Of a DNA stretch of 64,000 nucleotides, positions 1 through 10,786 are shown piece after piece. Positions within the stretch are counted from its first letter, which is position 1. Each line of letters starts with the position of its first letter. The notes under the pieces are model-generated. The model worked only from the letters and a program-made list of their open reading frames with translations. It made no database searches and was not told the origin of the DNA. This stretch comes from Triangularia verruculosa. Taxonomy: Eukaryota > Ascomycota > Sordariomycetes > Sordariales > Podosporaceae. The stretch is taken from NCBI GenBank assembly GCA_033296885.1, contig MU863880.1, positions 415,051 to 479,050 on the forward strand, in the 5' to 3' direction. The translations under genes were made by a program, and so were the position numbers.

Positions 1-1046
1 ATTCCTCTCGTCTTGAATCCCCCTACAACATGAGCTTCACGTTGGGTCGCGAGCGTCTCGAGGATGTGTTTGTCTCGTCATCAATAGCGGCGGCGCTACA
101 GCAGCAACCTCTTGGGCAAACGCCTGAACTGTCGGACGCTCAGGGGTCAAGCGATTTGAGCCAGGCGGAGTACTCTCCTCTTGACAGTCCTGCCGCCCGG
201 TCTACTCTCTCCTCTGTGGATGACTTCCTCGAGGTTAGAGATGAGGATCCAACGATGGGCGGGACGGCGCGGGGGTTCAGGCCGCGGCTCGATAGCGCCA
301 GCTCGCCTGGTCTTGCACCTCCTATCAAAACCTTTTGGTACAAGGACAATAAAGGATGGCTTCCCGGTTTACGGAACATGTTCAACGGCTAGCGCGCACA
401 CGCACACAATAACTTTAACTGAGCTTGTCTTTGCACCATCATCATCACCTTTCACACTTCACATCACTTCCTTTTTGGCTCTCTCAACATATCATCTCAC
501 CTTTTGGTCTTTGCGAGTACATTTTGCCTCGAGTTCTTTTGGGTCAAGTTCACTGACTTATTCGTAACCCCATTAGCAACTCGAAAAGTCGGAACAAGAC
601 AAGTATGAGCTCCATAGGAAACTCAAAGTCGTGGAGAATGGTGGCGCGTATGCTGCTCAAAAGGTGCGTTTTGTCGTCCCGTCACCTGTCATGCTGCTGC
701 CCCAACGCGATCATGCATATATATGCCGGATTCTTATTCGTCCACTCATCTCCGACCAACCCCACACTAACTTGACTTGTAAATAAGGCGGCCAACGACC
801 AAATCATCAAGACGCTCCAGAGGGAAAACGCCATGATCACGACGGCGTGGTATGACTTGTCGAGCAGACTGCAGAGCAACCACGTGGTGCTCGCGAGGAG
901 ACAGGACGCGCCCAAGAGTTGGATCAACAAGCAGAGGCAGATGGTGAATGGTGAGTTTTGGGTCTTCTTTTAGGAGGGTGAGACTCAAACACAATGCTGA
1001 CCGGTGATGATTGGTTTCTGGGAGGATAGCTACGCCGAGGAGATAG
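1..1046 (+). CDS. 3' end of a HOOK-like coiled-coil protein gene (partial at left edge)
   Basis: The gene enters from the left edge. The best-supported exons are 577-663, 788-950 and 1030-1046: intron 664-787 starts GTGCGT, intron 951-1029 starts GTGAGT, and a CTGAC branch point lies just before the 577 acceptor. They encode a charged coiled-coil tail with the segment LQRENAMITTAWYDLSSRLQ and end MVNATPRR. From memory this resembles the C-terminus of fungal Hook proteins (dynein/early-endosome adaptors); that is inference. Upstream, frame 3 is open from the window edge and contains MSFTLGRERLEDVF (ATG at 30). It runs to a TAG ending at 392 without looking like a coiled coil. How it joins the 577 exon is unresolved; a phase-0 GT at 234 would join them in frame. 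The 30-392 frame could instead be an alternative end of the same gene or the end of another. Confidence 0.4.
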
Positions 1047-1953
1047 GGACTTGCGACGAATGCGTAACTTGAACTCGACAGTTTAGTTTGCGGTTGTGGT
1101 GGTTGCGGGGAGGGGGTTGGTGAGATGAGGTGAGATTTGAGGAAAGGGGAAAGGGAGGTGTTGGAAATGGTTGTGTCTGGACACACACAAAGTAAAGGGT
1201 AAGAGGGAAAGGGAAGAAAGAAGGGTTTGAACTAGAAAGGGAGGTATATTTAGAGCTTTTTCGCTTTTTTCTTTTTTTTCTTCTTTTGTCTATTCTGGTT
1301 ACCCTACCTACCCTTTTTTTAGTTGCCAGTCATACGGGTTGTTACTTAGTTTTCTATTAGAATACCCCCCTTTTTTTCTTTTTTATACGTACAGATTTTT
1401 CCTGTTCAAAACTTGGGTGGAAGTAGGGTGATAGATGGATAGATTGGATGGAAGGACTGCTGTGGTGGTGAATAAGGGGGAGGTGGTGTTGATTCCACGT
1501 TTTGATATACCCGAATAATAGACTTTGTGGAAGGTGATGTCTTCTGTGCTGCGATTTGATGCCCCTGGCTTTAAATTGGGTTATGGTGGTGGCTTAAGGG
1601 GCTTGGGTTCCAGGGACAGAGTGTCTTGAAGCTTAATGGTTCCCTCTCACAAAGCTTTTGGTGGGTGGCGCTTTTGGTGTTGTGAAAAAGTGTATATCTG
1701 TTTAGGTTTTGAACACAGGGAATATGGGGATATTTCAAGCCCACTCACTCAGTCGCTGCCGTATTCCTTTCTTTCCTTCCTACACTTTTTTCTCAACACA
1801 CCTGGAACAAGCAAGTACTTCACAATTCACCAACCAAAAGCCAATTTCAGCTACACAACAACCATTCAACAAGCAAAGACATACCTATCAGAAGTCAGAC
1901 TCAGCTGCGTAGCTTACCCTAGCTATTATCAACCACAAGACAACCACAGCAGG
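1047..1953. other. Intergenic: 3' UTR and RING gene 5' leader
   Basis: No convincing gene. The left half is T-rich (long T runs at 1255-1390) and probably holds the 3' end of the preceding gene. The last 150 bp are CAA/ACA-rich, typical of a fungal 5' leader, and run straight into the ATG at 1954. The RING frame is open upstream back to 1636, but that stretch has non-coding composition. Confidence 0.6.
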
Positions 1954-2425
1954 ATGCTCCGATTCCGCAGTCTCGGTGCTGAATACAGCATCAACAATCA
2001 AGCCACCGGCCCAATTTACTCTGTGGCTCGCCCCGGCGAGGACGATTACGGATACTATGCGGATTACGGGAACAACTACGACTATGATTATGACTACGAC
2101 TACGACTACGACTCTAACTCTGGCTATTACTCTGAGTCTGAGTCTGACTCCTCTGACTCTGAGTCTGAGTCTGGCTCTGACTCTGGCTATGAATCTGGCT
2201 CTGATTCTGACTCTGGCGATGACTCTGGCGATGACTCTGGCGATGACTCTGACGATGGCTCTGGCTCTGACGATGGCCCTGACTCTGGCCCTGACTCTGG
2301 CCCTGACTCTGGCCCTGCCTCTGTCTCCGGCTCTGGCTCTGGCTCTGGCCCTGCCTCTGGCCCTGCCTCTGGCCCTGCCTCTGTCTCCGGCTCTGGCCCT
2401 GCCTCTGGCCCTGCCTCTGTCTCCG

Positions 2426-2486
<61 letters not shown>

Positions 2487-3315
2487 CTCTGATTGGGTCT
2501 CTGCCTCTGCCTCTGCCATTGCCTCTGCCTCTGCCATTGCCTTTGCCTCTGATTGGAATTCTCAAATGGACGAGGCCTTGTCTCGTGTGTATGAAAATTA
2601 CGACAATCTGGTGTCTAACCCCGACGATGACTATGGCGACTATGGGAACCACTACGAGGATGAGAATAACTACGAGTATATAAGTCACCACGACTACGGC
2701 CTTTTGGACTGGCAGCAACGCTTCGATCTAATCGTCGTTCAAATCCAGCAGCGCTTATATGAGCGCAATCTCTTCACCTCAATCACGCTCCCGGTGCTGA
2801 TCGCCGGGCTCCCTGCCCTCCCGAAGCCGTTGGACAAGAGTATACGTGAAAAGATTTACGGGGATAATGTTGATTGTCCGATCTGCCGGGATGATCTTGA
2901 TACTGGGTATAAAAACGCTCCGGATGACGATCCGGTCTCGCTTCCGGGGTGTGGGCATTGGTTTCATAGGGGTTGCGTGGGGGAGTGGTTCCAGAGGAAT
3001 GGGGGGGAGGCGGTGAGGGAGGATGTTTATTGCCCGTTGTGTAGGAGGGGGGTGGTGGGGGGTTTGGAGGGTTGTGGGGAGAGGGGGATGGAGTTGATGA
3101 ACAGGGTTGAGGGGTTGTTGCGGGGGAGGGAAAGGGAGGCGGTAGGGGAGGTGGTGGAGGACATCAAGATGGAGGAGGTGCTGGTGGAGGTAGAGGAGAA
3201 AGCAAGTACAGAGAACACGACAGCCACGACATGCGAGGTTGATCTATTGGATGAATATGCCGGGGAGGAAAAGCTGGGGGAGTACAAGGTACTGCCGCTC
3301 CGGACAGAAGAGTAG
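1954..3315 (+). CDS. RING-H2 finger protein with Ser/Gly/Asp/Ala low-complexity domain
   Basis: Intronless, 453 aa from the ATG at 1954, chosen because the preceding stretch looks like a leader. After a Tyr/Asp-rich start, residues about 50-205 are simple Ser-Asp, Ser-Glu, Pro-Ala-Ser and (Ser-Gly)n repeats. A normal globular segment follows. A RING-H2 sits at about residues 307-363: CPIC, then CGHWFHRGC and CPLC, so the C3H2C3 ligands are all visible, with an insert of acidic and glycine residues between the zinc pairs. RING-H2 proteins are usually E3 ubiquitin ligases; substrate and location cannot be read. The C-terminal 90 residues are Glu/Val-rich with no domain I recognise. It is the first of three RING genes within 4.5 kb. 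The repeat tract makes length polymorphism between strains likely. Confidence 0.8.
2100..2560. repeat. In-frame hexanucleotide low-complexity tract
   Basis: Imperfect 6-bp repeats (gactct, ggctct, gcctct) run through the RING gene and encode Ser-Asp, Ser-Gly and Ala-Ser dipeptides. The purest block is about 2424-2490, uninterrupted ggctct units. Because the unit is 6 bp and avoids TAA/TAG/TGA in several frames, long spurious frames exist here on both strands. Confidence 0.9.
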
Positions 3316-4096
3316 GCGACACCGTGGGCGATTGAACGAAGCCTCGAAGGGTGGTCAGGGAAAAGGTTTTGGAATTGAATAAAATGTCTTGAAAGATCTT
3401 CAAAAACTGTTAAAAGATGATTGAAACGCCTTGAAAGATGGTTGATACGCAGGAACTCAGCCCCTTAATCCGCACCCTACCTAGATACCTAAAGCTATCT
3501 TTAGCCCCTTTATCACTGTTGAACAGACAAGTATCCACCACAACAACTGCTTCAGCACGATCATAGATGGCAGAGGAACAACAGTTCCCAAGGTGTATCT
3601 CTCCCAATGATGTCTACAGTACCCTTCTGCAGCAAAGCCCAGCAGCCACGGTAAAGATAACTGGGAGTTGGTTTTTGGATGGGAGCAATAGAAATGATGA
3701 AATTGCCTCTAGGAGCGCAGTCTTGTGGTAATTCTCGCGAACAAAGGCAGGAGGCATCCGAGTTGCTAATATTCCAAGAAGGCAATCGAGATAGAATATA
3801 ATAAAGTGCTTTTTTGTGATAATTGATAGTAAACCTTGTAGAACAGACTTTGAGAAAAGAACATCGACAACAAAATAAGATAAAACTAAAGACAACTACT
3901 CAACAAGAATCTTTTCTTTCTCCATCTTCCAGCCTTCCGTCTTTTCCCAACCATTGTATTCTATATCTAAGGGAAAAAAAAAAAAAGAAAAACACCTACC
4001 TCTCCCACGACTTCATAATAGAACATCCCTCACCCAGCCCCCCGGAAGAAGGCTGGCGTTTATCAAAGTAAAGATCCAAACTTGTTGCTTCCAGAA
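3316..4096. other. Intergenic between convergent RING genes
   Basis: Transcription converges here from both sides. The region holds A-rich stretches (about 3968-3990) and short repeats of a cttgaaaga-like motif at 3390-3440. No gene, RNA or mobile element is visible. Confidence 0.6.
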
Positions 4097-5101
4097 TCAG
4101 CCTCTGCCACCAGCAGCCTCTCTCCTCGCCCTCGCCTGCTCCAATCGCTGCAAACTCTCCGTCAACGCCTTCCAACTCCCCTGCACCCGCCCCGCCTGCT
4201 CATATAGCTGCCTCGCCACCTCCTCATTCCTTCTTGCCTCGCTCATCTCCTCCCGATTCCCCTCCCGATTCCTCCTCCTCTCTTCCTCAAGAAGTTGCCG
4301 ACCGCGCTCTGCCAAGCGGCTAATTGCCTGTTCAATGTGCCGCGCGCAGCTTAAGCCTGGGAGGCTCCTCCTTATGTGATTAATTCGTCGATTTGGGGAG
4401 GCATGCCGTTCACCGTCCTCATTCCGATCATTCTCGCCACCACTAGATTCCTGTTGAGATCCTTGCCCATTCGGACTCCCGGGGGAGTTACTCGGCGCCC
4501 GCGCCGCCAGGGGTGCTCTTTTCTCTTCCATGCATTGTGGGCATCTCGTTACTTGCTGGGAAGGCGAGCGGGGGCCGAGGGGGCCGGGAGGTAATATTTC
4601 TGCTGCGGGATGGGTACCATCTGTGAAGAGAGGGCGCCCGCCTCCGTAGGCACGAGTATTTTGCTGGGAGCGGTTCTCGGAAGGAAGAGAGGGTGATGGG
4701 CGATGGCGGTTAGGGGAGCGATTCCGGCGTTCTTGGATATAACGTTCGAGCTCGGCATCCCTTTCGCGCCGGCGCAGCAGTGTATGATCATCAGAGGAAA
4801 GATGGTGGGACCCGTCGGATCTCACTTCCGAATTGCCTTGCTGGCTGGGGCTGTTGTTGTCGGTGCGAAAGCCGTCACGTCGGCAGAGGGGACATGTTGC
4901 TTTTGCTCTCTTGAAGCCAGACCATCGACTGATGCATTCGGTGTGGAAGGGTTTCTTGCAACAGTTGGTCGTAAACTTGGGTGTCTCGCTGGACAGGAGG
5001 TCTTCTAGACAGATGGGGCATGTGACATCTTCTGTCTGCTCTGATGTCTTTGACATTTCGGCAGCCACGGCCGGGGGGATGGGAGGTGTATCGTCCAACA
5101 T
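4097..5101 (-). CDS. RING finger protein with CC-x4-H-type zinc site
   Basis: Intronless, 334 aa, ATG at 5101. The RING is N-terminal, about residues 28-75: CPICLEDL, then NCCKKPFHTEC, then CPLC. The histidine normally two residues after the third cysteine (CxH) is absent. Instead two adjacent cysteines are followed by a single H and C, the CC-x4-x-x2-C spacing also seen in RINGs such as that of RBBP6. It is therefore probably still a two-zinc RING. The rest is disordered, rich in Ser, Arg, Gln and Pro. The C-terminus (about 270-334) is an Arg/Glu-rich probable coiled coil. Inference: an E3 ubiquitin ligase of unknown target. It converges on the RING gene at 1954-3315 and shares orientation with the RING gene at 5385-6365. 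Confidence 0.8.
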   Translation of the reverse strand: MLDDTPPIPPAVAAEMSKTSEQTEDVTCPICLEDLLSSETPKFTTNCCKKPFHTECISRWSGFKRAKATCPLCRRDGFRTDNNSPSQQGNSEVRSDGSHHLSSDDHTLLRRRERDAELERYIQERRNRSPNRHRPSPSLPSENRSQQNTRAYGGGRPLFTDGTHPAAEILPPGPLGPRSPSQQVTRCPQCMEEKRAPLAARAPSNSPGSPNGQGSQQESSGGENDRNEDGERHASPNRRINHIRRSLPGLSCARHIEQAISRLAERGRQLLEEERRRNREGNREEMSEARRNEEVARQLYEQAGRVQGSWKALTESLQRLEQARARREAAGGRG

Positions 5102-5384
5102 GTTGCTGATGGCTGGGCCTCAGTCTTGGTGGTTGGGAGGAAGAGAGCTTCAAGAATGTGCGAGAGAGGGAGACGGTGTTTATGCTCTGGATGGTCACGG
5201 AGCGGACATGGGTGGGTGACGCCGGATGCTGTCCGTGGGGAAGCGTGGAAGTGTTGGGTGAACTCTGAGCTACCAGCACCAAAAGGTGGAGTTGGCATGG
5301 TTTGATGAGAGCGGGAAGTGACGAAGTTGAAGAGAGCCAGCGGGAGTCCTATAGCCCTCGATTGCTCCTGAAAGTACCTTCTCT

Positions 5385-6365
5385 CTACTTATCCAGTCCC
5401 CGCCTTCTTTTCCTCCTCGCCCTCCTCTTATCCACCTTACAAGCCCACTCCTCACACTCTTCCACCTTCAAAAACCTCCTCCTGCACATCGGACAGGTAT
5501 TTTGACAGTGCAACCACTCCATGGCACACTCCTTATGGAACCAGTGCCCGCAAACCGGCAACGACACCACTGCCGCCGCCACCCCCATACCCTCATTATA
5601 GAACGTCTCCAGACAAATCCCACAGTTATCCCCCATCTTCTCCCGATACTTTTTCTTTCCCTTTCTGTTCTGACGATGGAGGGGGACGACGGGGAGGTTA
5701 AGCAAGATCTGCGGCAAGGTCGCGGTTGACTTGAGCCATATGTCCAGTTTGATCAGCTGAAAGAGCTGCATATACACGCGTGTTGGCCTGATGTATATTC
5801 CGTATTCTGGCTCCGTCTTACGCAATTCCTCTTCGCAGCGTTTCTTCTCTTCAACGGTTGGCCATCTGCTGGCTGTCCAAGGAACGATCTCCTGCCATAG
5901 CTTGGCCATCTCCTCTACATCGTCCGGGCCAACGAGCCGGCGACCAACGGTAGCCATTACAGGAGCTCCTTCCTTCTGCAGTTTGGCGATGGCCTTCTCG
6001 GCGGTAGCGGCAGATCGAGCTTTATTCTCGACAGCGATGGTCATCAGGCCAGACACTTTTGTCGTCTTGAGCTCTGGTTTAGGTAGTTTCTCCAGTTGAC
6101 AGTACATTTCCAGCGCTGTCCACGAGATTAATTCTGCCGTGTACGCTTGGATCGCGGTTATCATGGCCGACGCGATGTCGTTGCTGGATCGGGTGAAGGG
6201 AATACTGACATGACAATCGACCACGTCTTTGACCTGGCGGGATAACTTGGCGATAAGGATGATATCGAGCTCGCGACTGTCTGGGTTGTTGAGATACTTG
6301 CTCCGGTCTGTCCAGTAGATGCACTGAGTGACGCAGCTGTGCCATATGGGTCGGTAGGGCTCCAT
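5385..6365 (-). CDS. C-terminal RING-H2 finger protein
   Basis: 326 aa from the ATG at 6365, with an in-frame stop a short way upstream. The N-terminal 240 residues are a globular domain I do not recognise. A RING-H2 follows at about residues 248-297: CGICLETF, CGHWFHKEC, CPMCRRRF. The end is very basic, with clusters of Arg and Lys, possibly a nuclear or RNA-binding tail. The CGHWFH-x2-C core closely resembles that of the gene at 1954-3315, so the two may be related by an old duplication. An upstream minus-strand open segment (6556-6380, beginning MAHGQESCGLCEAW) also looks coding but is in another frame. I could not place an intron joining it, so the true N-terminus may be longer. Role inferred: E3 ubiquitin ligase. 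Confidence 0.75.
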   Translation of the reverse strand: MEPYRPIWHSCVTQCIYWTDRSKYLNNPDSRELDIILIAKLSRQVKDVVDCHVSIPFTRSSNDIASAMITAIQAYTAELISWTALEMYCQLEKLPKPELKTTKVSGLMTIAVENKARSAATAEKAIAKLQKEGAPVMATVGRRLVGPDDVEEMAKLWQEIVPWTASRWPTVEEKKRCEEELRKTEPEYGIYIRPTRVYMQLFQLIKLDIWLKSTATLPQILLNLPVVPLHRQNRKGKKKYREKMGDNCGICLETFYNEGMGVAAAVVSLPVCGHWFHKECAMEWLHCQNTCPMCRRRFLKVEECEEWACKVDKRRARRKRRRGLDK

Positions 6366-8073
6366 TCGGATGGTGAGATGATATCCCAGTATCTACCGCG
6401 GGAAGAGAGTGAAGAAAAATTACAGGTTCTGTGGGAGATATGGCTTGGAGCAAACTTAAAAGCTTCAAGTTTGAGCCACCACACACGCCCCTTGTATATG
6501 CTCAAGATGGCGCTCCAAGCTTCACAAAGCCCGCAACTTTCTTGTCCGTGGGCCACATATCATCCATCGTCAACTCTGCCACCGCCCGTATTGAGCCTAC
6601 CCGCTCTCGATCAAACTAGTACCAGCCCACTGGCCACTCCTTGCCCAGACCCAAACCATCTTCCAACCTCCATCCCACCCTCAACCCAGTGGTTAACCCC
6701 CCAGTCCACCTTCATACCTACCCTGTCTCTCTGCCGGTCACTACATAAAAAGAGCAGGAATCTCTTCACTCCCCCTCTGAAACACCAATCTTCGTCCCTC
6801 CCAAAAACCAAATCCCCTCCCCCCTTCCCCACAAAAAGAAAAAAAAAGGAAGGAAAGAAAGAAAGAAAGAAAGAAGGAAGAAACACAGAAAACAAGAGAA
6901 AAAAAAAACGCTTTCATCCACAAATCTTCCAATCCAACACAAACCACCCACCCACACACACACACATCTCATATCCCCCGCCTAAAGCCCCCAGAAATCT
7001 CCATCAACATCGTACTTCCCCCTCACGACCACAATCTCTACCTAACAAAAAATACGAAATAGCAAAAACAACCCATCCACCCAAACCCCCCAACTCCCTT
7101 CCCCCCAAAATCCCCCCTTTTTCCTATCCCTTATTCATCATTCCCCTTTCCTACCCTGTCATCAACCTTCCCATAACGCTAGAGTCGATAATAACAAGCC
7201 ATGTAAATAGCCTTATAATAAAACGTATACAAAACCAACCCAAAAAGAAACAAAAAACAATAACCTTCACTCTGTGGATATCAGCAAAAGAGCAAAAACA
7301 GCAGCACCCACTCTATCTCTTTCGTCAGACACGGGGGTATCTTTCTCTCTTTCTTCTCGTATGGAATAATATACTAAAGAGCGATAATAATACGACAACA
7401 ATACTGATAGGTAGGTATACTTATAGCGTTAAAAAAAAGAACACTTTCGCAGCACAAAACATCAAAACACAAAAGCAGAAAATTCTCTTCTCTTTTTTTT
7501 CAACACAAAGATATGCAAGATAACAACAACTAATGCAAACCTCCCTCCCTATCACCCTCACAAAACACAACCCCTCCTTTCTCAAGACTACCGAGGAGTA
7601 AAAAACGGGGATATAAAACACAACTCTCACTCCATATAATAATAATCATTTGAAAATATCAGATTTTTTCAACACAAAGTTCGCTAGGCTTCTTTCAGGA
7701 AAGAGCGCGCTTGTACTCCCCCCTTCCCGTACGCTCTCAAACTGCGAACAAAATAGGAGCCAGGAACTAAAAAACCAGATATCACAAAAAAAGCATCAAC
7801 AAAAATACGCCTAGACACCACCGCCAAGCCAGAAAAAGAAAAAGAAAAAAAAGCCTTTGAATCCATACAGATATTTCCCATACACATGCCCACCGACCCC
7901 CCCACCCCATCCCCAACCCCAACCCCTCCCCATCCAAGTTGCGCCAGCCGCCTCCCAGAGAAGAAGAACGGACAAAACAACAAATTAGACAAGTTTTAAC
8001 ACCCCTTTCCTCACCAGATTAAGCTATTTTTGAACAAGTGTGACACAAGGGAAGAAAAACAAAAACTTTGATT
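6366..8073. other. Intergenic, low-complexity, gene-poor
   Basis: Apart from a possible 5' exon of the RING gene at 6380-6556 (minus strand), nothing looks coding. The sequence is CCA/CCC-rich and A-rich on the plus strand, with a GAAA microsatellite, a CA run near 6953-6966 and many short A/T-rich patches. Part is probably the long 3' UTR of the ptaB-like gene at 8074-10786. Confidence 0.6.
6841..6883. repeat. (GAAA)n-type purine microsatellite
   Basis: An A run followed by imperfect GGAA/GAAA tetranucleotide repeats and a further A run. Visible directly; no coding. Confidence 0.85.
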
Positions 8074-10786
8074 CTAGGCCGGATTGCCCTTCATCCGTTT
8101 TGGCATCCTCGGTGTTGGGGGTTTCCCTTTGCCCGGAATTCCAACTCCGTTCATCTGAGGGGTCCCCATGGCGCCCGGCGTTGGGGCAGACTGAGGCGTG
8201 TCTTCTTCCTTAACGGTCGACCTTCTCCTCTTGTTGCCTTGAGCCGGCGACGTGTTGGCGCTGGGACCGCTCGAGCTGGTTCCTGGCTGGCTCATCTGAT
8301 GCTGCATCACGGGTGCCGCAAGCTGACCCGGTGCGGGACTGCCGACGACGTGTGGAGAGCCAGGTAATCCGATATTGGCCATGGCCGGGCTGGCACCCAT
8401 CGGGAACTGGGGGAAGCTGGGGGTCCTAGGGGCACCTTGGGCCATGGGCTGTCCGTTCATCCCTTGCTGACCACCCGAGTTGATCCGGTTGACGAACTGC
8501 TCCATGGCAGCATATGGTGCAATTCCAGGATGGGCATGGAAGAAGTCAAACAACGGCGTCATCTGACCCATGATCTCCGACATCTTTGCGAACCTTCATG
8601 TCAACGCTGAACAATATCAAAACAAAAAACGCAATCAACATACCTCGAGAAACTGCCATACTGGCTCCGTCACTCCTCTAAGGTGTGAGACGTACGAGTG
8701 CGGGAGTTCTAAATCTGGCGGCGGCCCAGCAGGAGCCTTGACGGGTTTGGTCTTCCCCTTCTTGTTCATTTCTGGAGACTGCTTATTGTCCACCGAGTTT
8801 AGACTGTGCCACTCCTTCACCCAGTTGTGGGCCGGTCTGGCGGCCTGAATAACCATGTTGCGAGGCAGGTACTCTTCATGGCCTGTCGTGATAAACTCGA
8901 GCAGCTCGAACTTCTGCTCATTGTCGAATTGGGCACGCAGAGTCCCGTTCGCGACCAGCTGCACAAAACATGTCAGCATTGTCTCCAATTGCATCTCGAC
9001 TCTTCCAACATACGTGAGAGTTGTTCTCAAACCAGTACACGAGGCTAGCCTTGGTGTTTTCGATAAAGTGGCAGTCGTTTGGCAACGCGCGATCTGTTGT
9101 GCCCTTCTCCATGGTCAACTGCATCCTCTTTACCCCGCTGTCGAAGTGGGTGTGGAAGTAGCGGGGTAGAGCGGGATACTGAATCTCATATTGCTTTTCC
9201 GCTGGGCCCTCGGGATTTTGTTCTAGAAGGGTGTGCCTGAAAAGGCCTTTCTGCGAGAAAAACATCTTGACAAAATCTTCCCAATAACTCAAGTCATCTT
9301 GACCCTTTGGCCCCTGAAAAACCAGGTGTTAGCCGACAAGGGGCAAATCAGTATAGCGAGGAACAAAACAAAGACGTACTGGGAAACCACTCAGGTGCTC
9401 GCTGAACTGCATCAACTTTAGTAAGCACTGCCCTTTCAATTCCATCCCGTTGCGTTTTTGCTGTTGTTGTTGTTGTTGTTGTTGTTGCTGCATCATAGCC
9501 AGACCAGCAGCCTGCTGAGCTTGATGGACAGCTTGCTGGGCCTGGGCTTGCGCCTGGACTTGAGCTTGAGCATGAGCCTGAGCTTGAGTAGCATGTTGTT
9601 GGGCCTGGGCTACCAGTTGAATTTGTTGGCCTTGCGTGGTCTGCGGTGTTTGGGGCGGAGCTTGAGGTTGTTGCTGGGGATTTGGTTGTGGCGTGGGACC
9701 TTGGGTAGGTCCCGGAGTCGGGGCTTGTCCATTCGGTCCGGGTCCGCCGGCTTGCGATGGGGTAGCTTGCCGTTGTGGCTGGCCTGATTGTTGTGGGGGT
9801 TGCTGATGCTGCGGCGGTTGCTGCTGAGGCTGTGGCGGTTGCTGCCCTTGCTGGGCTGCCTGCTGGGCGGCTTGTTGCGCTTGCTGCTGAGCTTGTTGCG
9901 CTTGCTGCTGAGCTTGTTGATGCTGCTGCTGAGCCTGGGCCTGCATGGCCGCCATCTGGGCTTGCTGAATGTTGATCTGCTGGGGGTTCATCTGGCCATG
10001 GTTCGGGTTGTTTTGCATCTGATTAAGCTGCTGCTGTTGCTGTTGCTGTAGGGCGATTTGCTGGGCTATGTTGACGTGCTGTTGCGGGTTCGTTAGCATC
10101 TACTTCTGCCAGAGTACCTACACACATTCTCCGCCATGGGCCTTGTATCGTGGTGGTCAGGAGTGTATCCTTACGTTCATGGATTGTGCCTGTTGTTGTT
10201 GAGCTAGCTGTGCTTGTTGGAGGTGTGTGGGGAGAGCTACCGGCATCCTCCCCCTCATTGCTGCAATATGAGCAGGGTTCATCTGATTCATTTGCCCCAA
10301 CGGTATACCCATCTGTACATTCATGCCATTGTACTGAGCCGACTGCTGCATCATGGCAGCCCGTTGTCGTTGCTGCAACTGGAGCTCGGCCAGCCTCTGT
10401 TGCTGCAGGTGCTGCTGGACAGTTGGGCTGTGTCCATCTAACAAGCAGGTTAGCATACACCTCTATACCGTGTCGTGGAGAGATCACATACACATGCCGG
10501 CTAGTTGCTGCTGCTGGTATAGTTGCGCCTGGGCCGGGTTCAGATGCGCCATGCCATGGGCATTTGGGTGTCCAGCGCCGGGAGGCATGCCGCCCATGAG
10601 AGCGGCAGGGTTCATCTGCGGACCTGGGCCCGACACGCTCATGTGTCCCATCATGTTGTGCGGCATTCCTCCTGGCGTCGCGCCGGGTTGACTAGGGTTG
10701 TGTGCCATGCCGGGAGCCATGGGATGGCCGGGAGGAGCACCGGGATGTTGCTGCATCCCACCGGGGTGCGGCTGAAAGGCCATCAT
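8074..10786 (-). CDS. ptaB: LIM-domain-binding (Ldb1/PtaB/Mfg1) family transcription regulator
   Basis: Six exons on the minus strand: 10786-10492, 10437-10175, 10099-9380, 9313-9014, 8958-8644 and 8583-8074, total 2403 nt, 800 aa. Introns are 54-75 bp with donors such as GTATGT and GTACGT, and all phases agree. The N-terminal half is Pro/Met/Gly-rich and then strongly Gln-rich (long Q and QA runs encoded at about 9460-10065). The conserved LIM-bind domain lies in exons 4-5: YWEDFVKMFFSQKG, LPRYFHTHFDSGVKRMQL, FELLEFITTGHEEYLPR. The tail is disordered and carries a basic NKRRRS patch. In Aspergillus PtaB and yeast or Candida Mfg1, this family acts in the nucleus with SomA/Flo8-type regulators in cAMP/PKA-controlled development and adhesion; that is family knowledge. 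The very long upstream region fits a developmentally regulated gene. Confidence 0.85.

Noticed and set aside
1888..2718. Long minus-strand frame of 276 codons and a plus-strand frame 1976-2683 of 235 codons
   Set aside because: Both are by-products of the 6-bp repeat tract in the RING gene; the translations are simple Arg-Ala or Leu-Ala-Thr repeats.
6339..7523. Plus-strand frame of 394 codons
   Set aside because: It runs antisense into the RING gene and through low-complexity Pro/Lys/Ser-rich intergenic DNA, with no domain or splice support.
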